Assembly (NCBI GenBank): GCA_021234155.1
Contig: JAJEKV010000015.1
Span: 1,150,852-1,214,851 of the forward strand
From: Isoetes taiwanensis
Lineage: Eukaryota > Streptophyta > Lycopodiopsida > Isoetales > Isoetaceae
Direction of reading: 5' to 3'
DNA length: 64,000 bases
The notes under the pieces were generated by a model that was not told the origin of the DNA, ran no database searches, and was given only the letters and a program-made list of their open reading frames with translations. Positions 55,374-64,000 of the stretch are shown in pieces. The position numbers and the translations under genes were made by a program. How positions within the stretch are numbered: position 1 is the stretch's first letter; every line of letters starts with the position of its first letter.

Positions 55374-57458
55374 ATGGCAACTAGATTTGGAGCAAATCTA
55401 CTGAACTCAATTGAAGTGTTCAAAGGTGAGAATGGTTTCCAGATCTGGAAACAAAGCATTAGGCAAGTGTTGGAATTTGAAAATCTATGGTATCTAATAG
55501 ATGAAAATGCTGTAAGACGTCCAAGTCCTGGTACAGTCTTGAGTGCAGGCATGTCTAATGCAGGGGGAAATGTTGCTAGTTCTAGTGAAGAGAGCACAAC
55601 AGCAGAAATAGGAGCTGGGAGAGCAGCAGCAAGCTCAATAGCTGCTACTGCAGTAAGGAATGCAAGTGTTGATCCTGAGGAAAGTTTTAAGATCATGAAA
55701 GCACAAGCAATAATCTGTTGCAAAGTTGGAGCAGTTATTAAACTGAAACTTAGAGGTATGACGCCCAGAGAAATGTGGATGTACATGATTAAAAATTATG
55801 AGGCTAAAACATCATCACAAATTGATGTACTGGAAAAGCAGCTGAGGAAACTGAAACTCCAGAGATTTGACTCAATTGTTGCAGACTTAGAAGGGGCAGG
55901 GGTCATTCTTAATGAGCAGTATCAATTGTTAGCAATATCCAGGTCTGTTTCTCATAATGCTCATTTGACAACTCTATTACGGAATGTGGCCAAATCCAAA
56001 GAACATGCTATTCAAATAGTGAGGACTGAGTTTGAACAAGGCAAACTTGGGCAGGAAGAAGAGGATAACACTGAGGTGTTGTATGCTGGAAAATACAAAC
56101 AAAAAAAAATCTTACAATGCAGCCAGTAGAAGGAAAGTAGGGCCCCAGTACATTTAGACTACAGCTATGGGCATCTTAAAGGCGACCCTCTTCCTAATTT
56201 GAAAAAAAAAGATCATATGCTTCAATTGTAATGGCAAGGGGCATATATCAGCAAATTGTTCAAGTCCGAAAGGACAAAATATTAGGGGAAGAGGCAAAGG
56301 CAAGGGTGCAGACAGCAGAGGTGGTCTTGGAAATAGAAACAATGGCACTGGCAGGAGAAATCCAGCTGTCAACCTTGCACAAGACAACCGAGCTGATGAA
56401 GATGAGCTCAATGAAGACACTGAGGTAAGCAATTCTGAAATAAATGCTCTAGGACAAACTAACAGTGACCATAATCTTATGATACTAGATTCGGGAGCTG
56501 AAAGGACCGTGACTGCATCATCAAAGCTGCTAAAAAAATGTCAGGGCAGAAAGGGAGGACATGTGCAACTAGGAAATGGAGACCTTCAAGAAATAAAAGA
56601 TATTGGAATGCTAGAGCTCTATGATTTAGAAGGAAAAAGTGTGCAACTAGAAGATGTACTTTGTGTACCTGGACTAGTTAGAAATTTGATATCAGTTTGT
56701 CAACTTGTAGACCTGGGTTATAAAGTTGTATTTGAAAAGCTGGAATGTAAAGTGTTCTTCAATGAAAAAATTAAGTTTATTGGAAAAAGGGTTGGAAATT
56801 TATTTGGACTGCACAAAGATCACTTTCCAAGTATCAATCACATTGGAAGCACTACCATTAAAACTTGGCATGAAAGAATGTGCCATGTAAATTCAAAAAC
56901 TGTTGAATTACTAATTAAAAAAAGGATTAATCAATGCTGCAGAAAACAAGGTGGAAGATTTTATATGTGCTGGCTGCATTCTTGGAAAACACAGCAGGCT
57001 TCCATTCAAAAGATCACACAAAAGAGCAAAAAGAGTTCTAGATTTAGTTCACACCGATCTCTGTGGACCATTGAACGTCCAAGTCTATCAGGTAAAAGGT
57101 ATTTCATGACATTGATTGATGACTTCAGTAGAAAAACTAAAGTATATTGTCTAAGAACTAAAGATTCTGCCTTTGAAGTATTCAAGTCATACGTGAGTGA
57201 AGTAGAGGCTGAAACTGGAAGGAAAATCAGAACATTACGCTCTGACAGGGGAGGTGAGTTCATTTCGAATGAATTTAAGATGTTTTGCAGGAATAAGGGA
57301 ATAAAAAGACAACTTATCTGCAGATACTCCCCGCAACAAAATGGGATTGCAGAACGTAAGAACAGGACGATACTGAATGCGGTAAGAAGTATGTTAAAAT
57401 ACTCTGGATTACCAAATTTTCTTTGGGATGAGGCAGTCAAAGCTGCTGTATATGTGCA
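55374..57458 (+). pseudogene. Copia-E gag, protease and integrase
   Basis: ATG 55374 starts MATRFGANLLNSIEVFKGEN. The gag region includes GMTPREMWMYMIKNYEAKTS and VLEKQLRKLKLQRFDS. The zinc knuckle is CFNCNGKGHISANC (about 56,215) and the protease site MILDSGAERTVTAS (56,480). The integrase has TWHERMCHVNSKTVELL, TLIDDFSRKTKVYCLRTKDS, LRSDRGGEFISNEF and QQNGIAERKNRTILNAVRS, keeping the D-D-E residues. Coding stops at AVKAAVYVQ (57,458), the second inversion breakpoint. A frame change near 56,100 and one near 56,950 are visible. Confidence 0.92.
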
Positions 57459-59430
57459 AAGTATTAGCATTCTAAGAAGGAAGATAACCTATTGTACCAT
57501 AAGAACAAATTGTGTGTACTAGAGTCATCAGGAGTCAGGAAGTTGATACTCCATGACACACACAATAGCGCAATAGCCGGAGTATGAAGACCTATTTTAA
57601 GATCAGAAGTAGCTACTTCTGACCCGGCATGAAGAAGCAGATAGCCAGGTACATTCATGAGTGCCAGCTATGTCAGCAGACGAAGGCAAAATAACTTTGA
57701 ATTCCTAGAGCATTAGAGCCATTGCCTGTGCCGAATGCGAAGTGGGAGGTAATAAGCATGGACTTCATTACAGGGCTCCCGAGAACCATAAGGAGCAAAG
57801 ACGTCTTAATGGTGGTAGTGGACAAGTTGTCAAAGATGGCACATTTCGTGCCGTGCAGGACCACAGACACGGCGTTAGACACCGCCGTATTGTTCACCAA
57901 AGAGATTTTTAGATTCCACGGGATGCCAAGAGAAATACTCTCGGATAGAGATTCAAAGTTCATGAGCGCATTCTGGCAAGATTTGTTTAGCACGATTCAG
58001 ACGAAGCTCTCCATGAGTAAGGCATATCATCCTCAGACAGATGGGCAGACGGAGTGCACGAATCAAATCATAGAAGATATGTTGAGAAACTATGTCTGGA
58101 ACAAGCAATCTAAGCGGGATGATTTCATTCACTTGGTGGAGTTTGCCTATAATAGCACCAAGCAAGAATCTTCCCAGATGTTCTCCTTCATGATCAATTA
58201 CGAGTATCAATACTTGACACCAGATACGTGGCACAATCCAGTGTCCAAAGTTGAAGTCTCTTAACAGATGTCAGGGATAGGTTTAATACGATGTACGTTT
58301 TATACGGAATACGTATGAATTGTATGATACGGCACATATTTGCCGTATAAAACGTAAAAAATACGGCAAAAAAAAATTCCGGCGTCGGAAGATTTTCCCG
58401 TCTGGCGAAAACAACGTGGCGTGCGTCTGTGAAAATTTTTACGGCGTCTGTAACGGTGAAAACAGCGTCTGCGAATTTTTTTCGCCGTCAGACGCGAAAC
58501 CTTTCATGCTAGCGTGCGCGAAGAAAGTATTTTCGGCGTCACGGGATCTGAAAAAAAAATTCAAGCGTCTGTAATTCAATTTTTTTTTTTTTTTTTAAAT
58601 TTTTAAAAAAAAATTTTTTTTCGGCGTCTTGAATTCTTACATCGGCGTCTGTGAAAAATACTTTCAGCGTCTGCGATCTGAGGCATTCATACCGTTTTTT
58701 TTTTTTTTTTTTTTTTTTTTGCGTTGGCGTCGCGGTTTTTCAACTGTTTGGCGTCGCGCGAAAAATTTTTTCGCAGACGGCTTTCCGCGTTGTTTTTAAA
58801 GCGTCGCCGAAATTTTTTTTTTTTGTTAAAAAATGCAGGTTTTAATACGTTTGTTTTGCGTCTGGAACCTATCCCTGACAGATGTTATCGGATATGCATC
58901 AGCTAGTAGAAAAAGTGAGAGGATATCTCCTAGAAGCGAGAAACCGATAGAAGAGCGTAACCGATAAGCACAGAACAGTAAGAGAGTTCTAAGTTGGGGA
59001 TAATGTATGGCTGAAAATCAAGGTCAAGCAAGTGAAGCTCCGCATGGGCAGTTGCAAGAAACTTGCTCCAAGATGGGCTGGGCCATTCAGGATAACCAAA
59101 AGAGTAGGTAGCCACTCCTACAAGTTGGATCTGCCAGTGCATCTCAAAATCCTTAAGGTCTTCCATGTAAGACTTCTTAGGAGACACATTCTTAATTCAG
59201 AGGAAGTATTGGAGACAACAGAGTTACTGGAAATGACGAACGACCAGCTTGAAATCGTCCCAGAGGTTCTTCTTGACAGGTCCTATAAGAAGACAAGAAG
59301 ATCCCAATTTCTCCAATACCTAGTGAAATGGACGCACTTGCCTGTGGAAGACGCTATGTGGGTACTACATCATGGAGCAATGCAAGGGTCGGCTCGTCAC
59401 CGAAGTAGTCGACACCGAACCGATAGGTGA
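57459..59430 (+). pseudogene. Gypsy-D integrase with chromodomain-like tail
   Basis: Resumes directly after the breakpoint with KEDNLLYHKNKLCVLESSGV and RKLILHDTHNSAIAG, then YIHECQLCQQTKAK (zinc finger). The core has ISMDFITGLPRTIRSKDVLM, LSDRDSKFMSAFWQDLF and YHPQTDGQTECTNQIIEDML, so the D-D-E residues are present. It is interrupted by the hAT MITE (58272-58877), then continues with ..HQLVEKVRGYLLEARNR, APRWAGPFRITKRVGSHSYK (SH3-like) and LEIVPEVLLDRSYKKTRRSQ, FLQYLVKWTHLPVEDAMWVL (chromodomain). Chromodomain integrases target histone-marked chromatin. RT and RNase H, expected before 57,459, are missing. Several stops. Confidence 0.88.
58272..58877. mobile_element. 606-bp hAT-type MITE with 8-bp target duplication
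   Basis: Ends CAGGGATAGGTT and, at the right, AACCTATCCCTG: perfect 12-bp terminal inverted repeats starting CAGGG, typical of hAT. ACAGATGT stands at 58264-58271 and again at 58878-58885, an exact 8-bp duplication. No transposase. The interior alternates long T/A runs with many GCGTC/GACGC motifs. Removing it and one copy of the duplication restores the integrase sequence around ..EVSQQM. Confidence 0.95.
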
Positions 59431-60640
59431 GCGTGAGGTAGATTAAGAAGTCTACTTCCGTCCCACGGAAATAGACGAACTTGAGAGATAAGAGGTCATT
59501 TAGGCATGCATTGATAGGAAAGCACCTCTAGTCAATGCCTACCATGGGAAGGACGCCATCCTTCACGCCAAAGGTGACTAAAAGTGTAGGCATGAGTGAT
59601 CATCTTAGGCATGATAGGGTGCTGTCTCCACGGCCAAGATGGAAGAAACATCATCTTCCTACGCCGGGAGATTAGCCTTGCATCCATATAAATTGTAATT
59701 AATGGATGGTTCCCTAATAACCAACTTTAAAATAATGAAATGTATGCTAACGTAGTGTTGGACCTGCAGGCCAATAGGAGAGTCTAGCGGCAGGAGGGTC
59801 GCACTGCAAAAACTTGCAACACATGTTTTGTGTTGCAAGATGGGCTAGACTTGCTTCAAGATGGGCTGGGCCATTCAGGATAACCAAAAGAGTAGGTAGC
59901 CACTCCTACAAGTTGGATCTTCCAGTGCATCTCAAAATCCTTAAAGTCTTCCATGTAAGACTTCTGAAGAGGCACATTCTTAATTCAGAGGAAGTATTAG
60001 AGACAACAGAGTTACTGGAAATGACGGACGACCAGCTTGAAATTGTCCCAGAGGTTCTTCTTGACAGGTCCTATAAGAAGACAAGAAGATCCCAATTTCT
60101 CCAATACCTAGTGAAATGGACGCACTCGCCTGTGGAAGACGCTATGTGGGTACTACAATCAGATTAGGAGAAGCAGTACCCCAATTCATGGAGCAATGCA
60201 AGGGTCGGCTCGTCATCGAAGTAGTCGACACCGAACCGATAGGTGAGCGTGAGGTAGATTAAGAAGTCTACTTCCATCCCACAGAAGTAGACGAACTTGA
60301 GAGATAAGAGGTCATTTAGGCATGCATTGATAGGAAAGCACCTCTAGTCAATGCCTACTACGGGAAGGACGCCATCCTTCACGCCAAAGGTGACTAAAGG
60401 TGTAGGCATGAGTGATCATCTTAGGCATGATAGGGCGCTGTCTCCACGGGAAGAAACATCATCTTCCTACGCTGGGAGATTAGCCTTGCATCCATATAAA
60501 TTATAATTAATGGGTGGTTCCCTAATAATCAACTTTAAAATAATGAAATGTATACTAACGTAGTGTTGGACCTGCAGGCCAATAGAAGAGTCTAGCGGCA
60601 GGAGGGTCGCACTGCGAAAACTTGCAACACATGTTTTGTC
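59052..60640. repeat. ~790-bp tandem duplication of the integrase tail and 3' UTR
   Basis: The copy at about 59,060-59,830 is repeated at about 59,848-60,640. The shared block ATGGGCTGGGCCATTCAGGA starts at 59073 and 59861 (period 788). The first copy lacks about 30 bp near 59,370 (..GGTACTAC then ATCATGGAGC). The second copy still has ATCAGATTAGGAGAAGCAG there. Confidence 0.92.
59814..60167 (+). pseudogene. Duplicate chromodomain-like segment
   Basis: Second copy of the SH3-like/chromodomain end of the integrase (RWAGPFRITKRVGSHSYKLD ... YLVKWTHSPVEDAMWVLQSD). It lacks any integrase core upstream and results from the tandem duplication. It keeps the natural stop after QSD that the first copy lost. 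Confidence 0.85.
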
Positions 60641-60929
60641 ATAATGTGTTGCAAGGAGATCAAATGGAACCTTAATTAGAGAATTTTGGAACTATGTTAA
60701 TGATAATGGTGTAAACCATAAAATTTTGTGAATAATAGAAGAATAAAGTAACAGGGTGAGAAATCACCTTACCATAGTATGTTATCGAACAAGGATGTGT
60801 TTATGAAAATCAAACTTAAATATTACCTTGGGCAAATTGTGTTGTAAAATTGTATGCATGGAATGTGTTGCAGGGTTCATGCAGGTTTCCAAGGAGGGGA
60901 GACACGGGATGCTGAGGACAACATCAATT

Positions 60930-60943
60930 CAAGGTGGGAAGAT
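60930..60943 (+). promoter_or_regulatory. Gypsy-D polypurine tract
   Basis: Purine-rich AAGGTGGGAAGAT immediately before the 3' LTR start at 60944, in the position expected for plus-strand priming. Confidence 0.75.
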
Positions 60944-62454
60944 TGTGACGTTCCAGCATAACATACGGTCCAGATACGTATATTATACTACCACGTCACA
61001 CGTACATGTCACCATGACAAGTACTTGAGAGCCGCAAAGAGTTGCGCCTAGGGGGCAACCTCGTATGTTGCACATGTATATTAAACATATGCAATTAAAC
61101 CCCTGTGCCAAGTGGCAAAGCCCCATTGGTCCCTTCTAACCTAAACCTAAAAGTTCATGTAAAAGGAACAAAAGCGAAAACCCTAAACCTTTCCCATTTT
61201 CGCATTTTGGCTTCCCTGAGCCATTCCGGCCAAGCCAAGCTGCTATTCCGCATTGCCAGACGCCGTCAAGTTGCATTTGCACAACAGTTCTCTCAGGAGC
61301 AGGCGTCTTCAGCAAGAACGAAGGCATGGTCACGATTCAGAGAGCTGGAGCAAGCCAAGGATCAGGTAACCTACGATTCCGTTGTGCAAAGCCGACTATT
61401 AGTCTGGTAATGAGCTAGGATAGTATGTTAGATCAGTCTTAGCAGCCTTGTAGATCCTAAGATCACCAGTCGTAACGAATTAACCTAACCATGTATGTTA
61501 GATAAGATAGATTAGATATTATTCAATATTTCGGTTCTTTTATGACAATGTTGTTCCATTCTATGCTCTCCTGTGTATGTGGGAAGGAGGGTAGAGGCCC
61601 TGAAACCTTCAGTAGCAGATGATCCTAGATAACCTCATTAATTTCCAATTAATGTGGCCCGTGTACACGAGCCCGCCTGGTTGTAAGTGGTAGGGCTAGA
61701 CCGGTGGAACAAGGGGGACTTGTCCCATCACTGATTGATCCCTCTGGTGTGTAAACCTACCAGGGATCTTAGCGGGCTAGGCTTAATGGTTTGCCACTGC
61801 GTGTGAGCAAGGTATGAGCTCGACACCTCTTAGATGAGCAAGTTGAATACGGGCAGTGGCCCTCTAGCCGCCTGTGATGGGCATGCATGCCTCTGGAGGG
61901 GGGTGACTCTCCTCCTGCCTCATCGGGACTGGGGAGATGCAACCCAGCAGTAGCCCCTTTGGCTACATACCCGGCAGGCTATGGTCCAATCCCTAAACTC
62001 TTCAACCTATTCTGCAGTGTGGACGGGACGGGCAGATAGAGCGAACTACCCAACAGCCATGTTCCTATGCCAGCCCAGTCCATTCTTATGAACCCCGTCT
62101 GCAATGACTTCTGGAGGCCCAAGCCGTCAGTCCATACCCTGGAGTCTGAGCCTTGGGAGGATCCCCCATGTGATGATGATATTGTGATGTATTTATACAA
62201 GTACGCTATGGTATAGTCATCCTTCGAGGTGACTCTGTTTACATTTGATGTCATGTGCTTATGTTTACTCACGCTTCTGCAGCTAGGACGGTCCCGAGGG
62301 AAGACGGAACAAATGACCCATCCATTCTTCCTCATCGATCCATTGCCAAAGGATTGGTGTCAGGTGGATGGCCCCTATCAGTTTGGCTGTCAGGGGGATG
62401 AACTCTGCCTTCCAATACGATGGGAGCGTCGTAGAAGAAGTAGGGGACGTCACA
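60944..62454 (+). repeat. Gypsy-D 3' LTR (1,511 bp)
   Basis: Starts TGTGACGTTCCAGCATAAC and ends GGGGACGTCACA. Matches the 5' LTR along its length, with scattered substitutions and small indels (for example an extra segment near 61,460-61,500). The LTR divergence looks clearly higher than that of Copia-E, in line with Copia-E being the later insertion. Confidence 0.95.
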
Positions 62455-62860
62455 GTTACATAAAGTTGTCGTAACACCAAAGTCCCTTAGCAGTAGACAA
62501 GAGATACCGCATGAACAAACTTAGATAGGAGCACACATACAAAATAACTGTTAAATAACAAGAGATGGCCCCAGACTGAGGGCTAGGATCTTCTGCAGTA
62601 CGTCAATACGCGCTAGTGGCTTGCAGAATTACAGTACATCAGTACTTTTTAAATAATTTAAGTAGTGTGGTGAAGGGACCACCCCCTTAAGAAAAAAAGA
62701 AATATGAATGAAGGAAATCCTATCAATACCTAAGGCTTGCATGTCGTCTCGACGTAAGAAATGGCCATATTCCCATTACAGCCGTAGATGGATGCGTCCT
62801 ATCAAGAATGCCTATATGCCCAATTCCCCATCTAGGATGCATGTAACCCAATGCTTGAAA
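62455..62860. other. No gene seen
   Basis: Sequence between Gypsy-D and the next gypsy fragment. I see neither coding nor clear LTR structure here. Confidence 0.5.
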
Positions 62861-62953
62861 TGATCACTATCAGATCAACTCTCATATGATCCCTGCCGGA
62901 CTGATAACACAATGCTTACCATTAGGGTTGGAGTTGATTGTATCCTGAATGGT

Positions 62954-63972
62954 TCAGCCATGGCATTCTCGCATAAAGCTTGGGTAAGTCTTGTCCAAAT
63001 CCGCTTTAAGAACCCAGGTTGCATCCTCTGTGGGTAAGTGCTTCCACTTAACCAAATACTGCAAGATTTGAGTTTTGCGGGTTTGCTTATATGCACGATC
63101 AAGGAGAGCTTCAGGCACAATCTCCAATTGATCTTTCATCTCCAGAAGTGTTGGCGTGTCAAGTATCTCTTCTGGATCAGGGTTATGCTTCGCGTGTCAA
63201 GTATCTCTTCTGGATCGGGGTTATGCTTCTTGAGAAGGCTTACATGGAAGACTTTATGGACCTTCAAATGCGCGGGTAGACTCAACCGGTAGGTCTGAGA
63301 ACCTATCCTTTATCTCTAAAGGTCCCGCCCATCTAGGTGCAAGCTTCTTGCAATTGCTAATTTTGAGTTTGGCTTGCTTCACCTTAATCTTTTACGGACT
63401 CACCAACTTGAAATTCCTGTGGTGTCCGATTCCGATCGACAAGGCTCTTCTGCCGAGCTCTGGCAGCTAGCAAATACCCTCGAACTTCTTCGCTTAGGGC
63501 CTGCATATTTGTAAGCAGTTGTTGAGAGACTTCCACCTTGGAAACCGGATTATGCCATGTGTCTGGAGTAAGGCATTGATAGTCATAATTGATCATAAAA
63601 GGAGACATCCTTGAAGACTCATGCCTAGTGCTGTTATATGCAAACTCCACCAAATGGATATATACTAGGATTTCTTGTTCCAGACGCAGTTACGTAGCTA
63701 TCTTCGATTATGCGATTGGTATGCTCTGTTTGGCCATCTGTCTGTGTGTGGTAAGCTGTGCTCATAGCAAGCTTAGTTTGAATAGTGCTAAAGAAATCCT
63801 TCCAAAATGCACTAACAAACTTAGGATCCCAGTTCGAAACAATGGTACGGGGCATTCCATGAAGGCAAAAGACCTCCTTTGTGAACAACAAGGCGGTATC
63901 TAATGCAGTATTTGTGGTCTGACATGGCAAAAAATGCGCCATTTTGGAAAGCTTGTCGACCACCACCATCAA
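62954..63972 (-). pseudogene. Gypsy-F integrase and chromodomain-like tail
   Basis: From the right edge: MMVVVDKLSKMAHFLPCQTT, DTALLFTKEVFCLHGMPRTI, NWDPKFVSAFWKDFFSTIQT, then YHTQTDGQTEHTNRIIED (catalytic Glu environment), frame change, LVEFAYNST-type block (MVEFAYNSTRHESSRMSPFM), LLAARARQKSLVDRNRTP, and finally KDQLEIVPEALLDRAYKQTR with ILQYLVKWKHLPTEDATWVL. The second catalytic Asp block reads NWDPKF where SDRD/NRDPKF is usual. Frameshifts near 63,640 and 63,390 and the 38-bp duplication at 63154 break it. Confidence 0.87.
63154..63229. repeat. 38-bp tandem duplication in Gypsy-F
   Basis: The unit GCGTGTCAAGTATCTCTTCT.. occurs at 63154 and 63192 with one mismatch, in the linker between the integrase core and the chromodomain. 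Confidence 0.88.
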
Positions 63973-64000
63973 GGCATCAAAGCCCCTTAAGGTGCGCGGA

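Larger units (their letters stand above)
51735..57458. mobile_element. Copia-E, inserted in Gypsy-D protease and rearranged by inversion
   Basis: A Copia element originally on the minus strand. Its 3' half (LTR, RNase H, RT) remains on the minus strand at 51,735-54,574. Its 5' half (LTR, gag, protease, integrase) is now on the plus strand at 54,773-57,458, with about 200 bp of inverted gypsy protease between. The 5-bp duplication GCGTA stands before the left LTR (51730-51734) and, inverted as TACGC, before the right LTR (54768-54772). The two LTRs (577 and 576 bp) differ at only a few places, so insertion was fairly recent. Confidence 0.9.
44182..62454 (+). mobile_element. Gypsy-D, 18.3-kb Ty3/gypsy element with accessory genes
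   Basis: Bounded by ~1.5 kb LTRs that begin TGTGATG/TGTGACG and end CATCACA/CGTCACA. The flanks ATTAC (44177-44181) and GTTAC (62455-62459) look like a 5-bp target duplication with one mismatch. Inside, in order: PBS, leader, H3-like histone cassette, unidentified ORF-X cassette, gag, zinc knuckle, protease, integrase with chromodomain-like tail, PPT. RT and RNase H are missing. Nested inserts are Copia-E (51735-57458, with inversion) and a hAT MITE (58272-58877). All genes have stops or frameshifts. Confidence 0.9.
62861..64000 (-). mobile_element. Gypsy-F, partial (continues off the right edge)
   Basis: The minus strand carries the integrase core, linker and chromodomain-like tail of a second chromodomain gypsy element, similar in protein sequence to Gypsy-D but clearly diverged. 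It is cut by the window end. Confidence 0.85.

Noticed and set aside
51735-57458. Two separate Copia insertions in opposite orientation
   Set aside because: The halves are complementary (RT/RH only in one, gag/integrase only in the other), share one target duplication and join in frame, so a single insertion plus inversion is simpler.

Overview
The window looks like nuclear DNA of a land plant. The support is CDK5RAP3-like and PPR gene fragments, a spliceosomal GT-AG intron, LTR retrotransposons primed by initiator tRNA-Met (TGGTATCAGAGC), plant-type LINEs with a DUF4283-like ORF1, Helitrons and a hAT MITE. The style of the gypsy integrase and the PPR remnant would fit a non-flowering plant (fern, lycophyte or bryophyte), but I cannot name the organism. 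I found no intact host gene. Almost everything is nested transposable-element DNA and pseudogenes.

Layout. 1-1796 is the 5' part of a gene-capturing Helitron (Helitron-A). 1.8-5.7 kb holds SINE-like pieces, satellites and degenerate repeats. 5.7-19.7 kb is one minus-strand LINE (LINE-A) opened by at least three insertions: a 2.5 kb element carrying a HAD/FCP1-like phosphatase fragment, a small MITE-like repeat, and a 5,247 bp Helitron (Helitron-B) whose ends can be placed to the base because removing it restores the LINE reading frame. 19.9-21.2 kb holds an unidentified coding-like stretch and a MITE. 21.6-27.6 kb is an unusual locus: a decayed, intron-containing gene for a ParB-like plus N4/N6-type DNA methyltransferase protein, bracketed by eleven quasi-palindromes of the form ATCGC-N4-GCGAT, with a DUF8039-like transposon fragment at the far side. 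28.9-34.4 kb is a giant inverted repeat made of two Copia copies head to head. 34.4-40 kb is gene-poor, with a PPR fragment, a foldback MITE and direct repeats. 40.0-43.1 kb is a 5'-truncated LINE (LINE-B).

44,182-62,454 is an 18.3 kb Ty3/gypsy element (Gypsy-D) with ~1.5 kb LTRs, a near-perfect target duplication (ATTAC/GTTAC), PBS, gag, protease, integrase and a chromodomain-like tail. Between PBS and gag it carries two extra gene cassettes. The first encodes a protein that starts with the histone H3 tail sequence ARTKQTA and ends in a histone H3 fold. The second encodes an unidentified protein of roughly 500 residues. Each cassette has its own telo-box/TATA promoter and is preceded by a pair of ~63 bp hairpin repeats. 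A Copia element (Copia-E) later inserted into the Gypsy-D protease (5-bp duplication GCGTA), and an inversion with deletion then removed the gypsy RT/RNase H. A 606 bp hAT MITE sits in the integrase with an exact 8-bp duplication. 62.9-64.0 kb is the end of another gypsy element on the minus strand.

The strongest candidates for something undescribed are the H3-like histone carried by a chromodomain gypsy element, with its hairpin and promoter modules, and the eukaryotic ParB-methyltransferase gene with its palindrome clusters. Both copies here are decayed, so function would have to be judged from better-preserved relatives. All sequence comparisons were made by eye.
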